Counted from the first letter of the stretch, positions 8,160 to 16,561 are shown. The stretch is DNA of 64,000 nucleotides from Streptomyces roseolilacinus (GCF_014649335.1 NZ_BMSV01000001.1:124001-188000); one strand, 5' to 3'. Numbers and translations are program-made. The notes: generated by a model not told the origin, from the sequence alone.

Positions 8160-8807
8160 TCAGAGGTGGGCGGCGATGGCTTCGGCCAGGGGCGCGGGGA
8201 CGCCGAGGCGGGCGCGCAGGGTCGAGGTGTCGATGGGTGCTCCGGTACGGGCGTGGTGCTCGGCGGCGACTTTGCGGGCGTGCTCGACCAGGGCAGCCGG
8301 AACGGCCACGGCGGGCCGCGCGGGTGGTGCTTCCAAGGCTGCGGGCCGGGTGGACGGTTCCTCGGGCGGGGGTTCGGAGTCGTCCTCCTGGTCCTCGGTG
8401 TCCTCATCGCGCTGGGCGGATTCGGTTTCCTTGTCCGCCGTCGGCGGCGGGGAGTGGGCGAGGAGGGTTCCGCCGAGGAAGGCGACCGCGGGCCAGCCCG
8501 CGACGAGGATGCGCAGCCAGGCCGGGACCTGGTCCATGTCCAGCAGGCCGGCGGTGGCGACGTTCGCGCCGAGGGAGGCGGCGAGCGCGATCACGAACCA
8601 GCACCACCCGGCCGCTTTCGCATCGCCGGTCCGCAGCTGGCGCCAGGCAGCGACGAGCAGCAGGTCGACCGATATGGGGTAGGCCCACGCCTTCCACCCG
8701 TCCTGCCCGGCCGCCGAGGCGAGGTCGTGCAGGTGGGCGAAGGACAGCGCGGCGGCGATGACCGCTTGGACGAGCACCGCGTCGACGCGGGCCAGGTGGA
8801 CGCGCAT
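8160..8807 (-). CDS. DUF2637 membrane protein (SpdB-like spread protein)
   Basis: A 215-residue protein. The first 120 residues form about four membrane helices, including VDAVLVQAVIAAALSFAHLH, PISVDLLLVAAWR, WCWFVIALAASLGANVA and ILVAGWPAVAFLGGTLLA. These are followed by an acidic, proline-rich linker and a C-terminal helical region (VEHARKVAAEHHARTG ... LRARLGVPAPLAEAIAAHL) that resembles a small DNA-binding segment. DUF2637 proteins are typical SpdB components that work with Tra during spread between compartments. It follows tra by 86 bases on the same strand. Confidence 0.82.
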   Translation of the reverse strand: MRVHLARVDAVLVQAVIAAALSFAHLHDLASAAGQDGWKAWAYPISVDLLLVAAWRQLRTGDAKAAGWCWFVIALAASLGANVATAGLLDMDQVPAWLRILVAGWPAVAFLGGTLLAHSPPPTADKETESAQRDEDTEDQEDDSEPPPEEPSTRPAALEAPPARPAVAVPAALVEHARKVAAEHHARTGAPIDTSTLRARLGVPAPLAEAIAAHL

Positions 8808-8893
8808 GCGGCGGCTCCTTTTCGGATTCGGGCATGGGAGGGGTAGGGACGTGGCGTGAGACGGTCACGCCGACCGGGTCGGGAAGGGGGCGG

Positions 8894-10270
8894 TCAGCCG
8901 GTCGCCGGACGCGGCTGGACGACCGGAGCCGGGGGTTCGACCGGCCGTACGGGCACGTCGGGCCGGAAGGGCTTGAGCGCGGGCAGGTCGGGCACCAGGT
9001 GCGCCGCCTTGCGGCAGATGTCGGCGGCCTCCCCGAGGGAGAGGTACGGGGTTCTGATGCGGGACCAGCCGCCGGAGGTGTCACCGGCCACGGCCAGGCC
9101 CGGCCGTTCGGGGGCGATGGCACAGGCGGCCATGACCGCTTCGGGCGCGATGTCGCCGAGCGCCATCTTGGCGGAGGCTTCGTCGTTGACGCGGTGGCAG
9201 ACGCGGCCGGTCAACTGGGCCCGCAGCATGGTCGCCCCCTTGCCCAGCTCGGCGCCGAAGCGCTGCCCGCACACCTCCAGGTAGATGCCGGCGGCCCGGC
9301 CGAGCTGGGCGAGACGGATGAGCTGAGTGACCATCTCGTCCCGGCGTTCCTCGTCCTTCTTCGTGGCGACGAGGAAAAGTTCCGCCACCTCGTCCACGAA
9401 CAGCACGATCGGTGTGGGCCGTTCGTTCTCCGGCAGACCCCAGACGTCGGAGGTGATCTCCTCCGCCGGGGTGTCGGGTGCGATGCCCTGCCGGGCCTTG
9501 ATCAGGTCGTACCGGTCCTCCATTTCCCTCACGAGCATGGGCAGCAGCTCGGCCGCCTGTTCCGGGTCGGTCGCGAGAGCCGACAGCCGGGCGGCGAACG
9601 GCGCCAGCTCCACGCCCCGCTTGCAGTCGATGCCGACCAGGGCGACCGGCTGACGGGCGAGGCCGGCGACGAGGTGACGCAGGTACATGGACTTGCCGGA
9701 CAGCGTCGCGCCGAGGGTGAGCTGGTGCGGGATGGTCCGGTAGTCGCGTACGAAGGGGGTCGCGTCCTCGCGCAGCGCGACGGGCACCTTCAACAGCCCG
9801 GCGTCGACCTTGCGGGGCATCCGCACCTGCCGCAGCACGTCGAAGCCGACGAGCCGGAGTTCGACGACACCCGGCTTGACCGTCCTCACGTACACGGCGT
9901 GGACGCCCCAGGCGTGCCGCAGCCGTTCGGCCGAGGCCGCCACGTCCGCCGGTTCCTGCCCCGGAGCGAGCCGCAGCCGGAGCCGTAATCCGGTCGAGGT
10001 GGGCCGGATCATGCCCCGGCGGGGCGACACGGGCCGGACCTCGCGGCGAGTGGCGGCCTTGACCGCCAGGACCCGCAGCCGGGAGGGCGCCACGGTCAGG
10101 CCGCACGCCTCCATGACCGAGCCGTACGAGCCGAGCAGCCGGACCGTGGAGACCGGCAGGCCGACCGCGGACCAGTAGACCGCCGGGTGCTTGGCCCGGG
10201 CGTAGGCGGCCCCGCCGCCGAGTGCGGCGAGGGGGCCACCCACCTCCAGGAGCGTCGTCAGGTCGGTCAT
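8894..10270 (-). CDS. tra: FtsK/SpoIIIE-type conjugative DNA translocase Tra
   Basis: A 458-residue hexameric DNA pump that alone moves double-stranded element DNA between mycelia. Walker A is GATLSGKS (near residue 186) and Walker B is IVLFVDEVAELF (near residue 292). QLGRAAGIYLEVCGQR and TGRVCHRVNDEASAKMALGD are further FtsK-family strings. The N-terminus is moderately hydrophobic (VGGPLAALGGGAAYA). A proline-rich C-terminal tail follows the ATPase, and a winged helix for recognising repeats in the transfer locus is not obvious. ATG 10270 shares one base with the stop of the SCO3933-family gene (TGATG), which supports the start. Confidence 0.92.
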   Translation of the reverse strand: MTDLTTLLEVGGPLAALGGGAAYARAKHPAVYWSAVGLPVSTVRLLGSYGSVMEACGLTVAPSRLRVLAVKAATRREVRPVSPRRGMIRPTSTGLRLRLRLAPGQEPADVAASAERLRHAWGVHAVYVRTVKPGVVELRLVGFDVLRQVRMPRKVDAGLLKVPVALREDATPFVRDYRTIPHQLTLGATLSGKSMYLRHLVAGLARQPVALVGIDCKRGVELAPFAARLSALATDPEQAAELLPMLVREMEDRYDLIKARQGIAPDTPAEEITSDVWGLPENERPTPIVLFVDEVAELFLVATKKDEERRDEMVTQLIRLAQLGRAAGIYLEVCGQRFGAELGKGATMLRAQLTGRVCHRVNDEASAKMALGDIAPEAVMAACAIAPERPGLAVAGDTSGGWSRIRTPYLSLGEAADICRKAAHLVPDLPALKPFRPDVPVRPVEPPAPVVQPRPATG

Positions 10271-10623
10271 CAGGCGGCCCCCACGGCGGCCGGGAAGGCG
10301 GCCGGGGTGACGGCGGCGGCGCGGAAGGCGATGCCGTGCCGCTGCTGCCCGTTGAAGACGCTCTCCCACGGGCGGGCCACCAGCCCCGGCAGCGAGACCG
10401 GCGAGCCGAGGACCAGCCCCTCGGAAACGCCGCTCTCCGGAACCGTGACCTTGATCAGCGACGATTCCCCGTCCTCGATGTAGACGACGCCGATCGTCAT
10501 CAGCGCCTCACCGCTCACGGCGTCCTTGGCGACCTCGCCCGTCTGCCGGTCGCGGACCTTAGGCTCGGCGGCCTCGGTCAGCAGGATCGTCGCGGCCGAG
10601 GTCTCCACGCGGATGGTACGCAA
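10270..10623 (-). CDS. SCO3933-family regulatory protein
   Basis: A 117-residue protein of the family found directly upstream of tra in Streptomyces AICEs. It opens MRTIRVETSAATILLTEAAE and contains KVRDRQTGEVAKD, VTVPESGVSEGL and LVARPWESVFNGQQRHGIAF, all recognised family strings. It lacks an obvious DNA-binding motif; the regulatory role comes from family naming. It is the first gene of the leftward transfer operon, with two operator-like sites in the 165 bases upstream, so it and tra should be the main targets of the GntR repressor. Confidence 0.85.
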   Translation of the reverse strand: MRTIRVETSAATILLTEAAEPKVRDRQTGEVAKDAVSGEALMTIGVVYIEDGESSLIKVTVPESGVSEGLVLGSPVSLPGLVARPWESVFNGQQRHGIAFRAAAVTPAAFPAAVGAA

Positions 10624-10638
10624 AACTTCTCCCCATCT

Positions 10639-10650
10639 ACTCGTCTATAC
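10639..10650. promoter_or_regulatory. Operator-like site 1 upstream of the tra operon
   Basis: ACTCGTCTATAC, identical to the first 12 bases of the full palindrome at 10712. It lies 16 bases upstream of the start of the SCO3933-family gene, where a bound repressor would block transcription or early elongation. Confidence 0.5.
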
Positions 10651-10711
10651 AAGATGCGGCCTTCGAACCCGATCTCCGGGAACGACAACCACCTTGCCAC
10701 ACAACTTGCCC

Positions 10712-10727
10712 ACTCGTCTATACGAGT
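10712..10727. promoter_or_regulatory. Operator-like palindrome 2 upstream of the tra operon
   Basis: ACTCGT CTAT ACGAGT is a 16-bp palindrome with 6-bp arms. It lies in the 165-bp spacer between the GntR gene and the tra operon. Shortened versions recur at 7740, 10639, 11593 and 12148. This pattern is typical of one dimeric repressor, here most simply the KorSA-like GntR protein. Confidence 0.6.
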
Positions 10728-10788
10728 ATGCCTGTTGGGGTGTACGAGTTCGGAGAGACGCCCCCGCGCACCGCCACCGCCCACGCGA

Positions 10789-11577
10789 TCAGGTCGCCGG
10801 GAGCTGGTACGACAGGACGTACGCGTCCGCCGCCATCACCGTGTCGCAGACCTCCACGGCCCGCCCCTCCGTGTCGTACGCGGTCCGGATCAGGTGGATC
10901 ACGGGCACACCGGAGGCCAGGTGGAGCGTCTTGACCTCGGCCGGCGAGGGCATCCGGGCGCGGATCTCCTCCTCGAAGTGGTCCAGGCGGTGGCCCAGCT
11001 CCTCAAGACGGGCGTAGATGCCGCCGGGCCCCGGATTGGGTTCGGCGATCGGCGTACCGCGCGCGATGTCGAGCGGCAGGTACGACGTGGCGAACTCCAC
11101 CGGACGGCCGTCCAGCAGGTAGCGCCGGCGACGGGCGAGCACGCGGCGCACGGACCCGAGCCGGGTGGAGACGTCCTGGCTGGCCTTCTCCTCCTTGACC
11201 TCCAGACTGTCGACCTGAGGGTGACTGCCGGCCGCGTCCGCTTCCACGATGAACGCGGACTTGCCCTGCTCCCGATGGCGCCGGGCGAACCGGTCGGAGG
11301 CGAGTCGTCGCACGGGCGGCCGTGGTCGCACGAAGACGCCCTTGCCGTGTTCGGCGTGCACGAGCCCTTCCCCTTGGAGGACGGAGAAGGAGTTGCGGAC
11401 GGTCATCCGGGACACCCCGTAGTGCTCCACGAGCTCGGCTTCGGAGGGCAGCTTCTCGCCCTCCTTGAAGCGGCCGCGGTCGATGGCTTCGCGCAGCTGG
11501 TCGGCGATCTGCCGGAAGACCGCACGATCGCTCGTGGGGTCGAGGGCGCCGAGCAGGCCGGAGGAGAGAGGGGGCAC
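10789..11577 (-). CDS. GntR/HutC-family repressor (KorSA-like)
   Basis: A 262-residue regulator. The N-terminal winged helix (about residues 20-88) carries FRQIADQLREAIDRGRFKEG, LPSEAELVEHYGVSRMTVRN and GLVHAEHGKGVFV. The C-terminal UTRA effector domain contains YLLDGRPVEFATSYLP and GVPVIHLIRTAYDTEG. By analogy with pSAM2 KorSA it should hold replication and transfer genes silent. The start is a GTG 6 bases after AAAGGAG. An ACTCGTCTAGATA-type site (11593-11605, read on the minus strand) sits just upstream, so it probably represses itself. Confidence 0.88.
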   Translation of the reverse strand: MPPLSSGLLGALDPTSDRAVFRQIADQLREAIDRGRFKEGEKLPSEAELVEHYGVSRMTVRNSFSVLQGEGLVHAEHGKGVFVRPRPPVRRLASDRFARRHREQGKSAFIVEADAAGSHPQVDSLEVKEEKASQDVSTRLGSVRRVLARRRRYLLDGRPVEFATSYLPLDIARGTPIAEPNPGPGGIYARLEELGHRLDHFEEEIRARMPSPAEVKTLHLASGVPVIHLIRTAYDTEGRAVEVCDTVMAADAYVLSYQLPAT

Positions 11578-11592
11578 GTGTACTCCTTTAGG

Positions 11593-11605
11593 TATCTAGA
11601 CGAGT
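11593..11605. promoter_or_regulatory. Operator-like site upstream of the GntR gene
   Basis: TATCTAGACGAGT, the reverse of the ACTCGTCTA element. It lies between the divergent GntR and Nudix genes, 16 bases from the GntR start and 56 from the Nudix start, so it could control both. Confidence 0.5.
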
Positions 11606-11660
11606 GGGTGAGTGTTGTTGCTACGGTGGAGAGCCTAGCCAGCCGAGAGGGCCGAGGACC

Positions 11661-12092
11661 GTGAGCACCGACCGTCCGCATTCCGTGAGCGTCGCCGGAG
11701 TCATCGTCGACGACCAGGGGCGGGCCCTCCTGATCAAGCGCCGCGACAACGGCCACTGGGAACCTCCGGGCGGAGTCCTCGAACGCGAGGAGACCATTCC
11801 CGAAGCCCTCCAGCGCGAAGTTCTCGAAGAGACCGGTATCAAGATCGCGCTTCCCGCGACCCTGACCGGCGTCTACAAGAACATGAAGGGCCTGATCGTC
11901 TCCCTGGTCTTCCGCTGCGAGGCCGCCGACGGCACGCCCACCACGGGCGAGGAGACCCGCGCGCTGCGCTGGGCCACCCGTGAGGAGGTCACCGAACTCG
12001 CCGACGAGGCGTACGCGATCCGCGTCCTGGACGCACTCGACGCGATATCCCCGCCGGCCGTCCGCGCCCACGACGGAGTGAAACTCGTCTAG
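11661..12092 (+). CDS. Nudix hydrolase, Pif-like
   Basis: A 143-residue Nudix protein with a complete Nudix box, GGVLEREETIPEALQ then REVLEETGI (about residues 36-59). The chosen GTG at 11661 follows GAGG closely and removes an unlikely cysteine-rich extension. In pSAM2 a Nudix protein next to korSA, named Pif, prevents redundant transfer between cells that already carry the element. The same neighbourhood here suggests the same job, but substrate and role are inferred. It is transcribed divergently from the repressor and is the first gene of a rightward unit with the next three genes. Confidence 0.82.
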   Translation: MSTDRPHSVSVAGVIVDDQGRALLIKRRDNGHWEPPGGVLEREETIPEALQREVLEETGIKIALPATLTGVYKNMKGLIVSLVFRCEAADGTPTTGEETRALRWATREEVTELADEAYAIRVLDALDAISPPAVRAHDGVKLV

Positions 12093-12138
12093 CCCGAACC
12101 CGCTGCACATGGCGGCCTACCAGCATGAAGGAACTTGT

Positions 12139-12570
12139 ATGCACGAGTATACGAGTACGGCCCGGGTCTGGGGACTGTCTTGCCCAGGTTTCCCCGAAGA
12201 GGTCAGCCGAGCCCGCCGCTGGACCCGGGACATCCTGCGCGGATCTCCCCTGGTCGACGACGCCGAGCTGATCGTGAGCGAACTGAGCGCGAACGCCGTC
12301 CTCTACACGGCCAGCGGCACGCAGTCCGGCAGCTTCCACCTGGCGGTCGCCGTCTCCCCGCGGGTGGTAGCCCTGTCAGTGACGGACGAGGGCGGCGCCA
12401 GTACGGTCCCGAAGGCCCGGCAACAAGGCGAGCGGACCGAACACGGCCGGGGCCTGAGCATGGTCAACGCGCTCGCCCACCGGGTCGTCGTCCGCGACCA
12501 CCACGGCGGCTACACGGTCACCGCGGAACTCCTCACCGGGGCCGGCTCCCCAGAGGAGCACCCATGCTGA
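12139..12570 (+). CDS. ATP-binding protein of the anti-sigma factor kinase type (HATPase_c_2)
   Basis: A 143-residue stand-alone GHKL ATPase fold of the RsbW/SpoIIAB kind. Visible boxes are the N box SELSANAVLYTA, the G1 box VTDEGG and the G2 region GRGLSMVNALAHRV. Such proteins are very numerous in Streptomyces and usually bind anti-anti-sigma partners or sigma factors; no partner lies here. The ATG at 12139 follows GAAGGAA and is preferred to one at 12109. The start region contains GTATACGAGTAC (12148-12159), which resembles half of the GntR operator. Confidence 0.8.
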   Translation: MHEYTSTARVWGLSCPGFPEEVSRARRWTRDILRGSPLVDDAELIVSELSANAVLYTASGTQSGSFHLAVAVSPRVVALSVTDEGGASTVPKARQQGERTEHGRGLSMVNALAHRVVVRDHHGGYTVTAELLTGAGSPEEHPC

Positions 12571-12911
12571 GGCCCCCACGCCATCGGGCAGCGGACGCGC
12601 GCCGCCCGTTCCTCCCCTACCGGTGCAGGGCCGCCGCCTACCCCCTGCACGAGGTCGGCGCCATCCCTCTAGGAGCACACGACGCAGCGAGCCCACGCCT
12701 GGCACTGCGCTGGTTACAGGAGCGCACGCGGCACGTCGCGGACCAGCTCGATGCCCCCCATGCGCAACCGGCCTTGTGCTGGTTGACCGACGAGGCCGAG
12801 CACGAACGCGCCCTCGCCTACCTGACCGCAGGCACCGGCTACCAGCTCACCTTCCACGACGAGAACACCCGCTACGTGCTCGTGGCTCACCCGACAGGAG
12901 CGATGCCGTGA
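12564..12911 (+). CDS. Hypothetical AICE protein (115 aa)
   Basis: No known domain is recognised. The protein has an arginine-rich start (MLRPPRHRAADARRPFLPYR), a middle with helix-like RLALRWLQERTRHVADQL, and a C-terminal half with CWLTDEAEHERALAYLTAG and FHDENTRYVLVAHP. Its ATG overlaps the stop of the ATPase gene (ATGCTGA) and follows GAGGAG, so it is probably translated in the same operon. The mixed charge and lack of membrane segments point to a cytoplasmic protein. Confidence 0.65.
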   Translation: MLRPPRHRAADARRPFLPYRCRAAAYPLHEVGAIPLGAHDAASPRLALRWLQERTRHVADQLDAPHAQPALCWLTDEAEHERALAYLTAGTGYQLTFHDENTRYVLVAHPTGAMP

Positions 12912-13285
12912 ACAGCCTCACCCGCGGCTACTGGTGCGAATGCTGGACCCAGGACCCCACCACCACCGAGGCCCCGGTACTCCGGGCGTCCTTCGACGCC
13001 TACTCGGCACCCCAGGCAAGCCGATGGGTCGCCATCGCCCTCCACACCATCTCACCAGCACTCGACGCCGATGCTTCGAAGCAGGTGTGGACCTGGCTGT
13101 ACGAAGAACGGACTGAGACCGTCCAGGCCCTCATACGCTCCGAACCCTGCACCCTGACCATCACGCAGGCCGGCACCCACATCACATGGACCATCCGGCC
13201 GGTGCTCTTCCTGCCCCTCGCACACCGGCGGGACACCGAACTTCCGTTCTGCGCTGGCAGCTTCGATCCCCACCACGCGGACTGA
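12908..13285 (+). CDS. Hypothetical AICE protein (125 aa)
   Basis: Cytoplasmic protein of unknown function. It begins VNSLTRGYWCECWT and includes an amphipathic stretch (ASRWVAIALHTISPALD) and a C-terminal part with CTLTITQAGTHITWTIRPVL. The GTG start overlaps the previous stop (GTGA) and follows AGGAG, which supports translation coupled to the gene before it. It ends the backbone operon; beyond it the composition changes toward the cargo region. Confidence 0.62.
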   Translation: MNSLTRGYWCECWTQDPTTTEAPVLRASFDAYSAPQASRWVAIALHTISPALDADASKQVWTWLYEERTETVQALIRSEPCTLTITQAGTHITWTIRPVLFLPLAHRRDTELPFCAGSFDPHHAD

Positions 13286-13586
13286 GTTACAACCTTCTCT
13301 ACGGGTTCAAGGCAGCTCGCTCCGCTCACCGCGCGCGGCACGGCCCCCGGCCGGGCCTGCGCTCCTGTCTCCGCCCCGCTCCAGCCCGGCCGGCGCCCGT
13401 GCCGCGCGCTGAGAAGCCAGGACAGGACCATCGGAGCCCCCTTTGCGGACACCTAACCCATATTGTCCCAAATAAATCTGCCGAGATCGCTCATTTGTGC
13501 GATACAGACTGCCCCCGACTGCCTTTACGATCTGCTTGGATACAACTCATCTCGAGCGATCGACAGAGAGCGAACGGTGGCATCAC
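13286..13586. other. Boundary between AICE backbone and cargo
   Basis: About 300 bases without a convincing gene. GC content falls visibly near 13,455 (cctaacccatattgtcccaaataaatctg), which marks the left edge of the imported cargo. The promoter for the DUF262 gene should lie in its right half. Confidence 0.5.
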
Positions 13587-14864
13587 ATGGCGGAGCAAAA
13601 TTCACGACCTCAAGCTCACGATCAGAGCCTTTTCACCGTAGAGGAAGATGCCACCGCAAGGCAGTCTCCAATCCTTCTACCTGGTGAGCGAGTTAACTTT
13701 CAAGAGAACATCGACCAGAGAATAGACGAAGCCGCGAAGCACAGGCAAGGCGACTTCCGCATCGTGACGGAACAAGCCCGTTACCAGGTCGCTCAGATTC
13801 CCGACCTAGTGGCAGGGAAAGAATGGAATCTAAACCCAGATTTCCAGCGCCGCCATCGATGGAACCCCGATAAGCAGTCTAGACTCATCGAATCCATCAT
13901 GCTTAACGTGCCCATTCCTCCGATCTTCCTTTACGAGGCAGAACTCAGCAAGTTCGAAGTTATGGACGGCCTTCAGCGCCTAACTGCCATTTCTGAGTTC
14001 TATAAAGATAGCTACACCCTCCGAGATCTCCAGTACTTCCCGCAGCATAACGGTAAGCGCTACTCCGACTTGGATGAAATGTCGCAACGCGGCATCGACC
14101 GCCGCTACCTTAGCGCTGTCATTCTCTTGCATGAAACTGGCGGACCTTCAGGCCGCGAAGCAGATCTACTGAAACAGCTCGTCTTCGAGCGCATTAATAG
14201 CGGTGGCGTAGATCTGACTGCACAGGAATCTCGGAATGCCCTGCTGCCGGGCCCTATGAACCGCCTGTGCCTTGAGCTGGCCGAGACGCCTAGCTTTCGC
14301 CGCCTCTGGGGTATTACGACTACGAGCAATGAACAAGACGGCGAAGAGGGCGAATCGTCACCAGAAAACCACCCCTATTACCGATCGATGTACGACGTCG
14401 AATTGGTGCTACGGTTCTTCGCATACCGGCAAAGATTGATTGCCGGGTCGCGCAACCCAAGAAATCTGAAACTCTTCCTTGACTCCTACCTCAAGGCTGC
14501 GAACGGGTACAAGCCCGAGCTTCTGACCAAGCTGGGAGCATTGTTCGTTCAGACCTCTGATCTGGTAGAGCAAGTCATGACCCACCGCGCGTTCTGGCTA
14601 AAGCGTTTCCGGAACGGGCAGTGGCAATGGATTGAAGAGCCGGCCATTGTTGCGTACGAACCTCTGATGCTTGCTTTTAGCCAAAGACTCTCACGAAGCA
14701 CCGAGCTAGTGGATAAGCGATTCGCGATCCGTGAAGGGATCGACCGGTTCTACGAAGAAAACGGAGATCGAATCGACGGTCGCAGGGTCAATACTCGCGA
14801 CCTAGCCGAGCGCAACAAGCTTTACCTAGGGTTTCTTGACGGCCACTTGAACGGCCGGAGCTGA
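13587..14864 (+). CDS. DUF262 (GmrS-like) NTPase-type protein
   Basis: A 425-residue protein with the DUF262 fold, known from the S subunit of GmrSD type IV restriction and from other defence genes. Visible family strings are NPDFQRRHRWNPDKQSRLIES, VPIPPIFLYE, the DGQQR-like VMDGLQRLTAISEFY and FERINSGGVDLTAQE. GmrSD-type fusions also carry a C-terminal HNH (DUF1524) nuclease; none is seen, so the effector is probably the HEPN protein encoded 2 bases downstream. ATG 13587 was chosen because upstream residues are not family-like; its ribosome site is weak. Codon use is visibly richer in A/T than the AICE backbone, which suggests later acquisition. Confidence 0.85.
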   Translation: MAEQNSRPQAHDQSLFTVEEDATARQSPILLPGERVNFQENIDQRIDEAAKHRQGDFRIVTEQARYQVAQIPDLVAGKEWNLNPDFQRRHRWNPDKQSRLIESIMLNVPIPPIFLYEAELSKFEVMDGLQRLTAISEFYKDSYTLRDLQYFPQHNGKRYSDLDEMSQRGIDRRYLSAVILLHETGGPSGREADLLKQLVFERINSGGVDLTAQESRNALLPGPMNRLCLELAETPSFRRLWGITTTSNEQDGEEGESSPENHPYYRSMYDVELVLRFFAYRQRLIAGSRNPRNLKLFLDSYLKAANGYKPELLTKLGALFVQTSDLVEQVMTHRAFWLKRFRNGQWQWIEEPAIVAYEPLMLAFSQRLSRSTELVDKRFAIREGIDRFYEENGDRIDGRRVNTRDLAERNKLYLGFLDGHLNGRS

Positions 14865-14866
14865 GC

Positions 14867-15955
14867 ATGCATGGAATCTTGAAGGCCGCTCTCGCGCGCT
14901 TTGACGAAATCCTCTCAGCTCTGGAGTTTGATGAGAAGCTGCAGTCACTTACAGAGACAAGGGAATCGGCACGAAACTCGGAATGGCGCCGCCTCGTTTA
15001 CTCGGGGTCTATCATCAATCTATATGGGTGCCTCGAGCAGTTCGTGGATGACATCATTGCGCGTTACGCATCCCTGTGCGCCACTTTTTTTCCCGAGTAC
15101 ACAGACTTGCCTGAGAACATTCAAAAGGCCCATGACAGCCAAGCCCGGCAACTGCTTACCAGGGATAGCGGCGGCCGTCTAGATCGAAACGATATCGATG
15201 AGATGCTACGCAGTTTGGCGTCATGTCTCGACGGAGCGGAGGACTACACCCTTAGCGGAATTGCGCTCAGCTTCCATGACAGGAACCTTAAAGGCGACAT
15301 GCTGTCAGATTTGCTGAGGAGGGTAAACGTAAACTTTAGCGACTCAATCGGTAAGATCGATATCAAGACGCTACAGGATGGACTCCTGTCGGGACTGTAC
15401 AAGGATGTCGAAAGCATTCTAGCGGACTTGGTAAGTCGCCGAAATGAAATCGCTCACGGAGACTACGTCGATTTGGCTAGTTCCGACATCCTGACAGCAA
15501 TCTGCGAGGTCCTCAAGAAGCTGGTCACCGCGATATTCGACGAGATCAGAAAAGCAACCTTCCTGCATCTATCCCCGGCGCTTGTCGGTTACGTCAAGCA
15601 GTACTACGCGAAGCCAAAGGCTCATATCATCGCTCTAGAGGCCACGGAAATCTCGGTGGGTGACACGGTCTTCGGCATTGAAAAGGGATCGTCACGGTTG
15701 CGTGCAGCAAGAATCCACACTCTCAAAGACGAGGACATTCAAGCGCATTGTCTGGCAAAGGATGCATTGCAAGCAGAGGACGGTTGCATCGGAATGACGC
15801 TGACGCCGGACGTAATCTTCGTTGGGAAAGTTAGTTCTCTAAGCACAGAGATCTCCGCGCTCCTTGCAGATGCGGAGTTCCTTGATTCCCTTGCCGGTGA
15901 AACGTCAGACGAGCACGACAGCGGTCGACCGCAGGAGACAGCAAACACCACCTGA
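14867..15955 (+). CDS. HEPN-family nuclease (MAE_28990/MAE_18760-like)
   Basis: A 362-residue protein with a RiboL-PSP-type HEPN domain. The early string SGSIINLYGCLEQFVDDIIARY fits the first helix. LVSRRNEIAHGDY (near residues 187-199) holds the R-x4-H motif of HEPN ribonucleases. A C-terminal half of about 150 residues (IIALEATEISVGDTVFG onward) has no recognised fold and may be a sensor or substrate-binding part. It starts 2 bases after the DUF262 stop behind GGAG, so the pair is one operon. HEPN proteins of this kind usually cut RNA to stop growth of infected cells; that role is inferred here. Confidence 0.82.
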   Translation: MHGILKAALARFDEILSALEFDEKLQSLTETRESARNSEWRRLVYSGSIINLYGCLEQFVDDIIARYASLCATFFPEYTDLPENIQKAHDSQARQLLTRDSGGRLDRNDIDEMLRSLASCLDGAEDYTLSGIALSFHDRNLKGDMLSDLLRRVNVNFSDSIGKIDIKTLQDGLLSGLYKDVESILADLVSRRNEIAHGDYVDLASSDILTAICEVLKKLVTAIFDEIRKATFLHLSPALVGYVKQYYAKPKAHIIALEATEISVGDTVFGIEKGSSRLRAARIHTLKDEDIQAHCLAKDALQAEDGCIGMTLTPDVIFVGKVSSLSTEISALLADAEFLDSLAGETSDEHDSGRPQETANTT

Positions 15956-16343
15956 TCAGCGCGGCAACGGCATCCTCCTTTGAGGTCATCACCCATCACC
16001 GCTGCCGATGTCAACAGGCCCTGGTCGACCTCTCGCCCATAACTGGCAAGCCTCGCCATCCGCGCAGAGCCCCGACAGCACGAATTGCGCGGGGGCGTAT
16101 CCGGTCAATTCCAGCAACGATGCAGTGGGACCAGCAGAGCTCGATCCCTCATGGCAGGGTCCTATCCAGCCCGTGCGGCCGGGATTCAGGGGCCCCGGAT
16201 CTGCGTGCAGTGACCGACGCGAGCGATGAACAGAGCAATCTCTGCAGTTCACTCCGTTCATCGCGTAGAGCCTGACCGTCCTGTGTCGCGCATAGGTATC
16301 AGTCGCCTGACGTTACAAAACCGTGCCTGGGACGGTCGGCTCC
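15956..16343. other. Spacer between HEPN gene and palindrome
   Basis: No convincing gene. Short frames here lack ribosome sites and family features. The stretch lies between the 3' end of the rightward DUF262-HEPN unit and the palindrome at 16344. Confidence 0.4.
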
Positions 16344-16491
16344 GCGACTTTAGCCAGCCACTTTGGCGCGAGCCTCGAAGATCATGGCCCCAACGTCGTG
16401 CTTTAGCGGGCAGGTCCACAGACTGCCCGACGCGCCGGAAGCTTACGGGGCCATGATCACTCGCGCCAAAGCAGCTCCCGGCCAAAGTCGC
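16344..16491. repeat. Large nested palindrome (148 bp)
   Basis: The left arm (16344-16391) and right arm (16447-16491) are inverted copies: GCGACTTT pairs with AAAGTCGC, CTTTGGCGCGAG with CTCGCGCCAAAG, and GATCATGGCCCC with GGGGCCATGATC, with a six-base bulge in the left arm. The roughly 55-base apex contains a second perfect stem CGGGCAG/CTGCCCG with a 9-base loop. It lies between two convergent gene pairs. It could be a two-way terminator, a structured RNA, a single-strand origin for rolling-circle replication, or a MITE-like remnant. Confidence 0.75.
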
Positions 16492-16561
16492 TACGCCAAC
16501 CTCGCGTATCAGTGCCGGCCGAAGCTCCATTGGCTACCGCTGAACCACAAAGCTCATCGCG

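Noticed and set aside
16008..16229. Small plus-strand gene between the HEPN gene and the palindrome
   Set aside because: No ribosome site, no domain and a composition typical of spacer.
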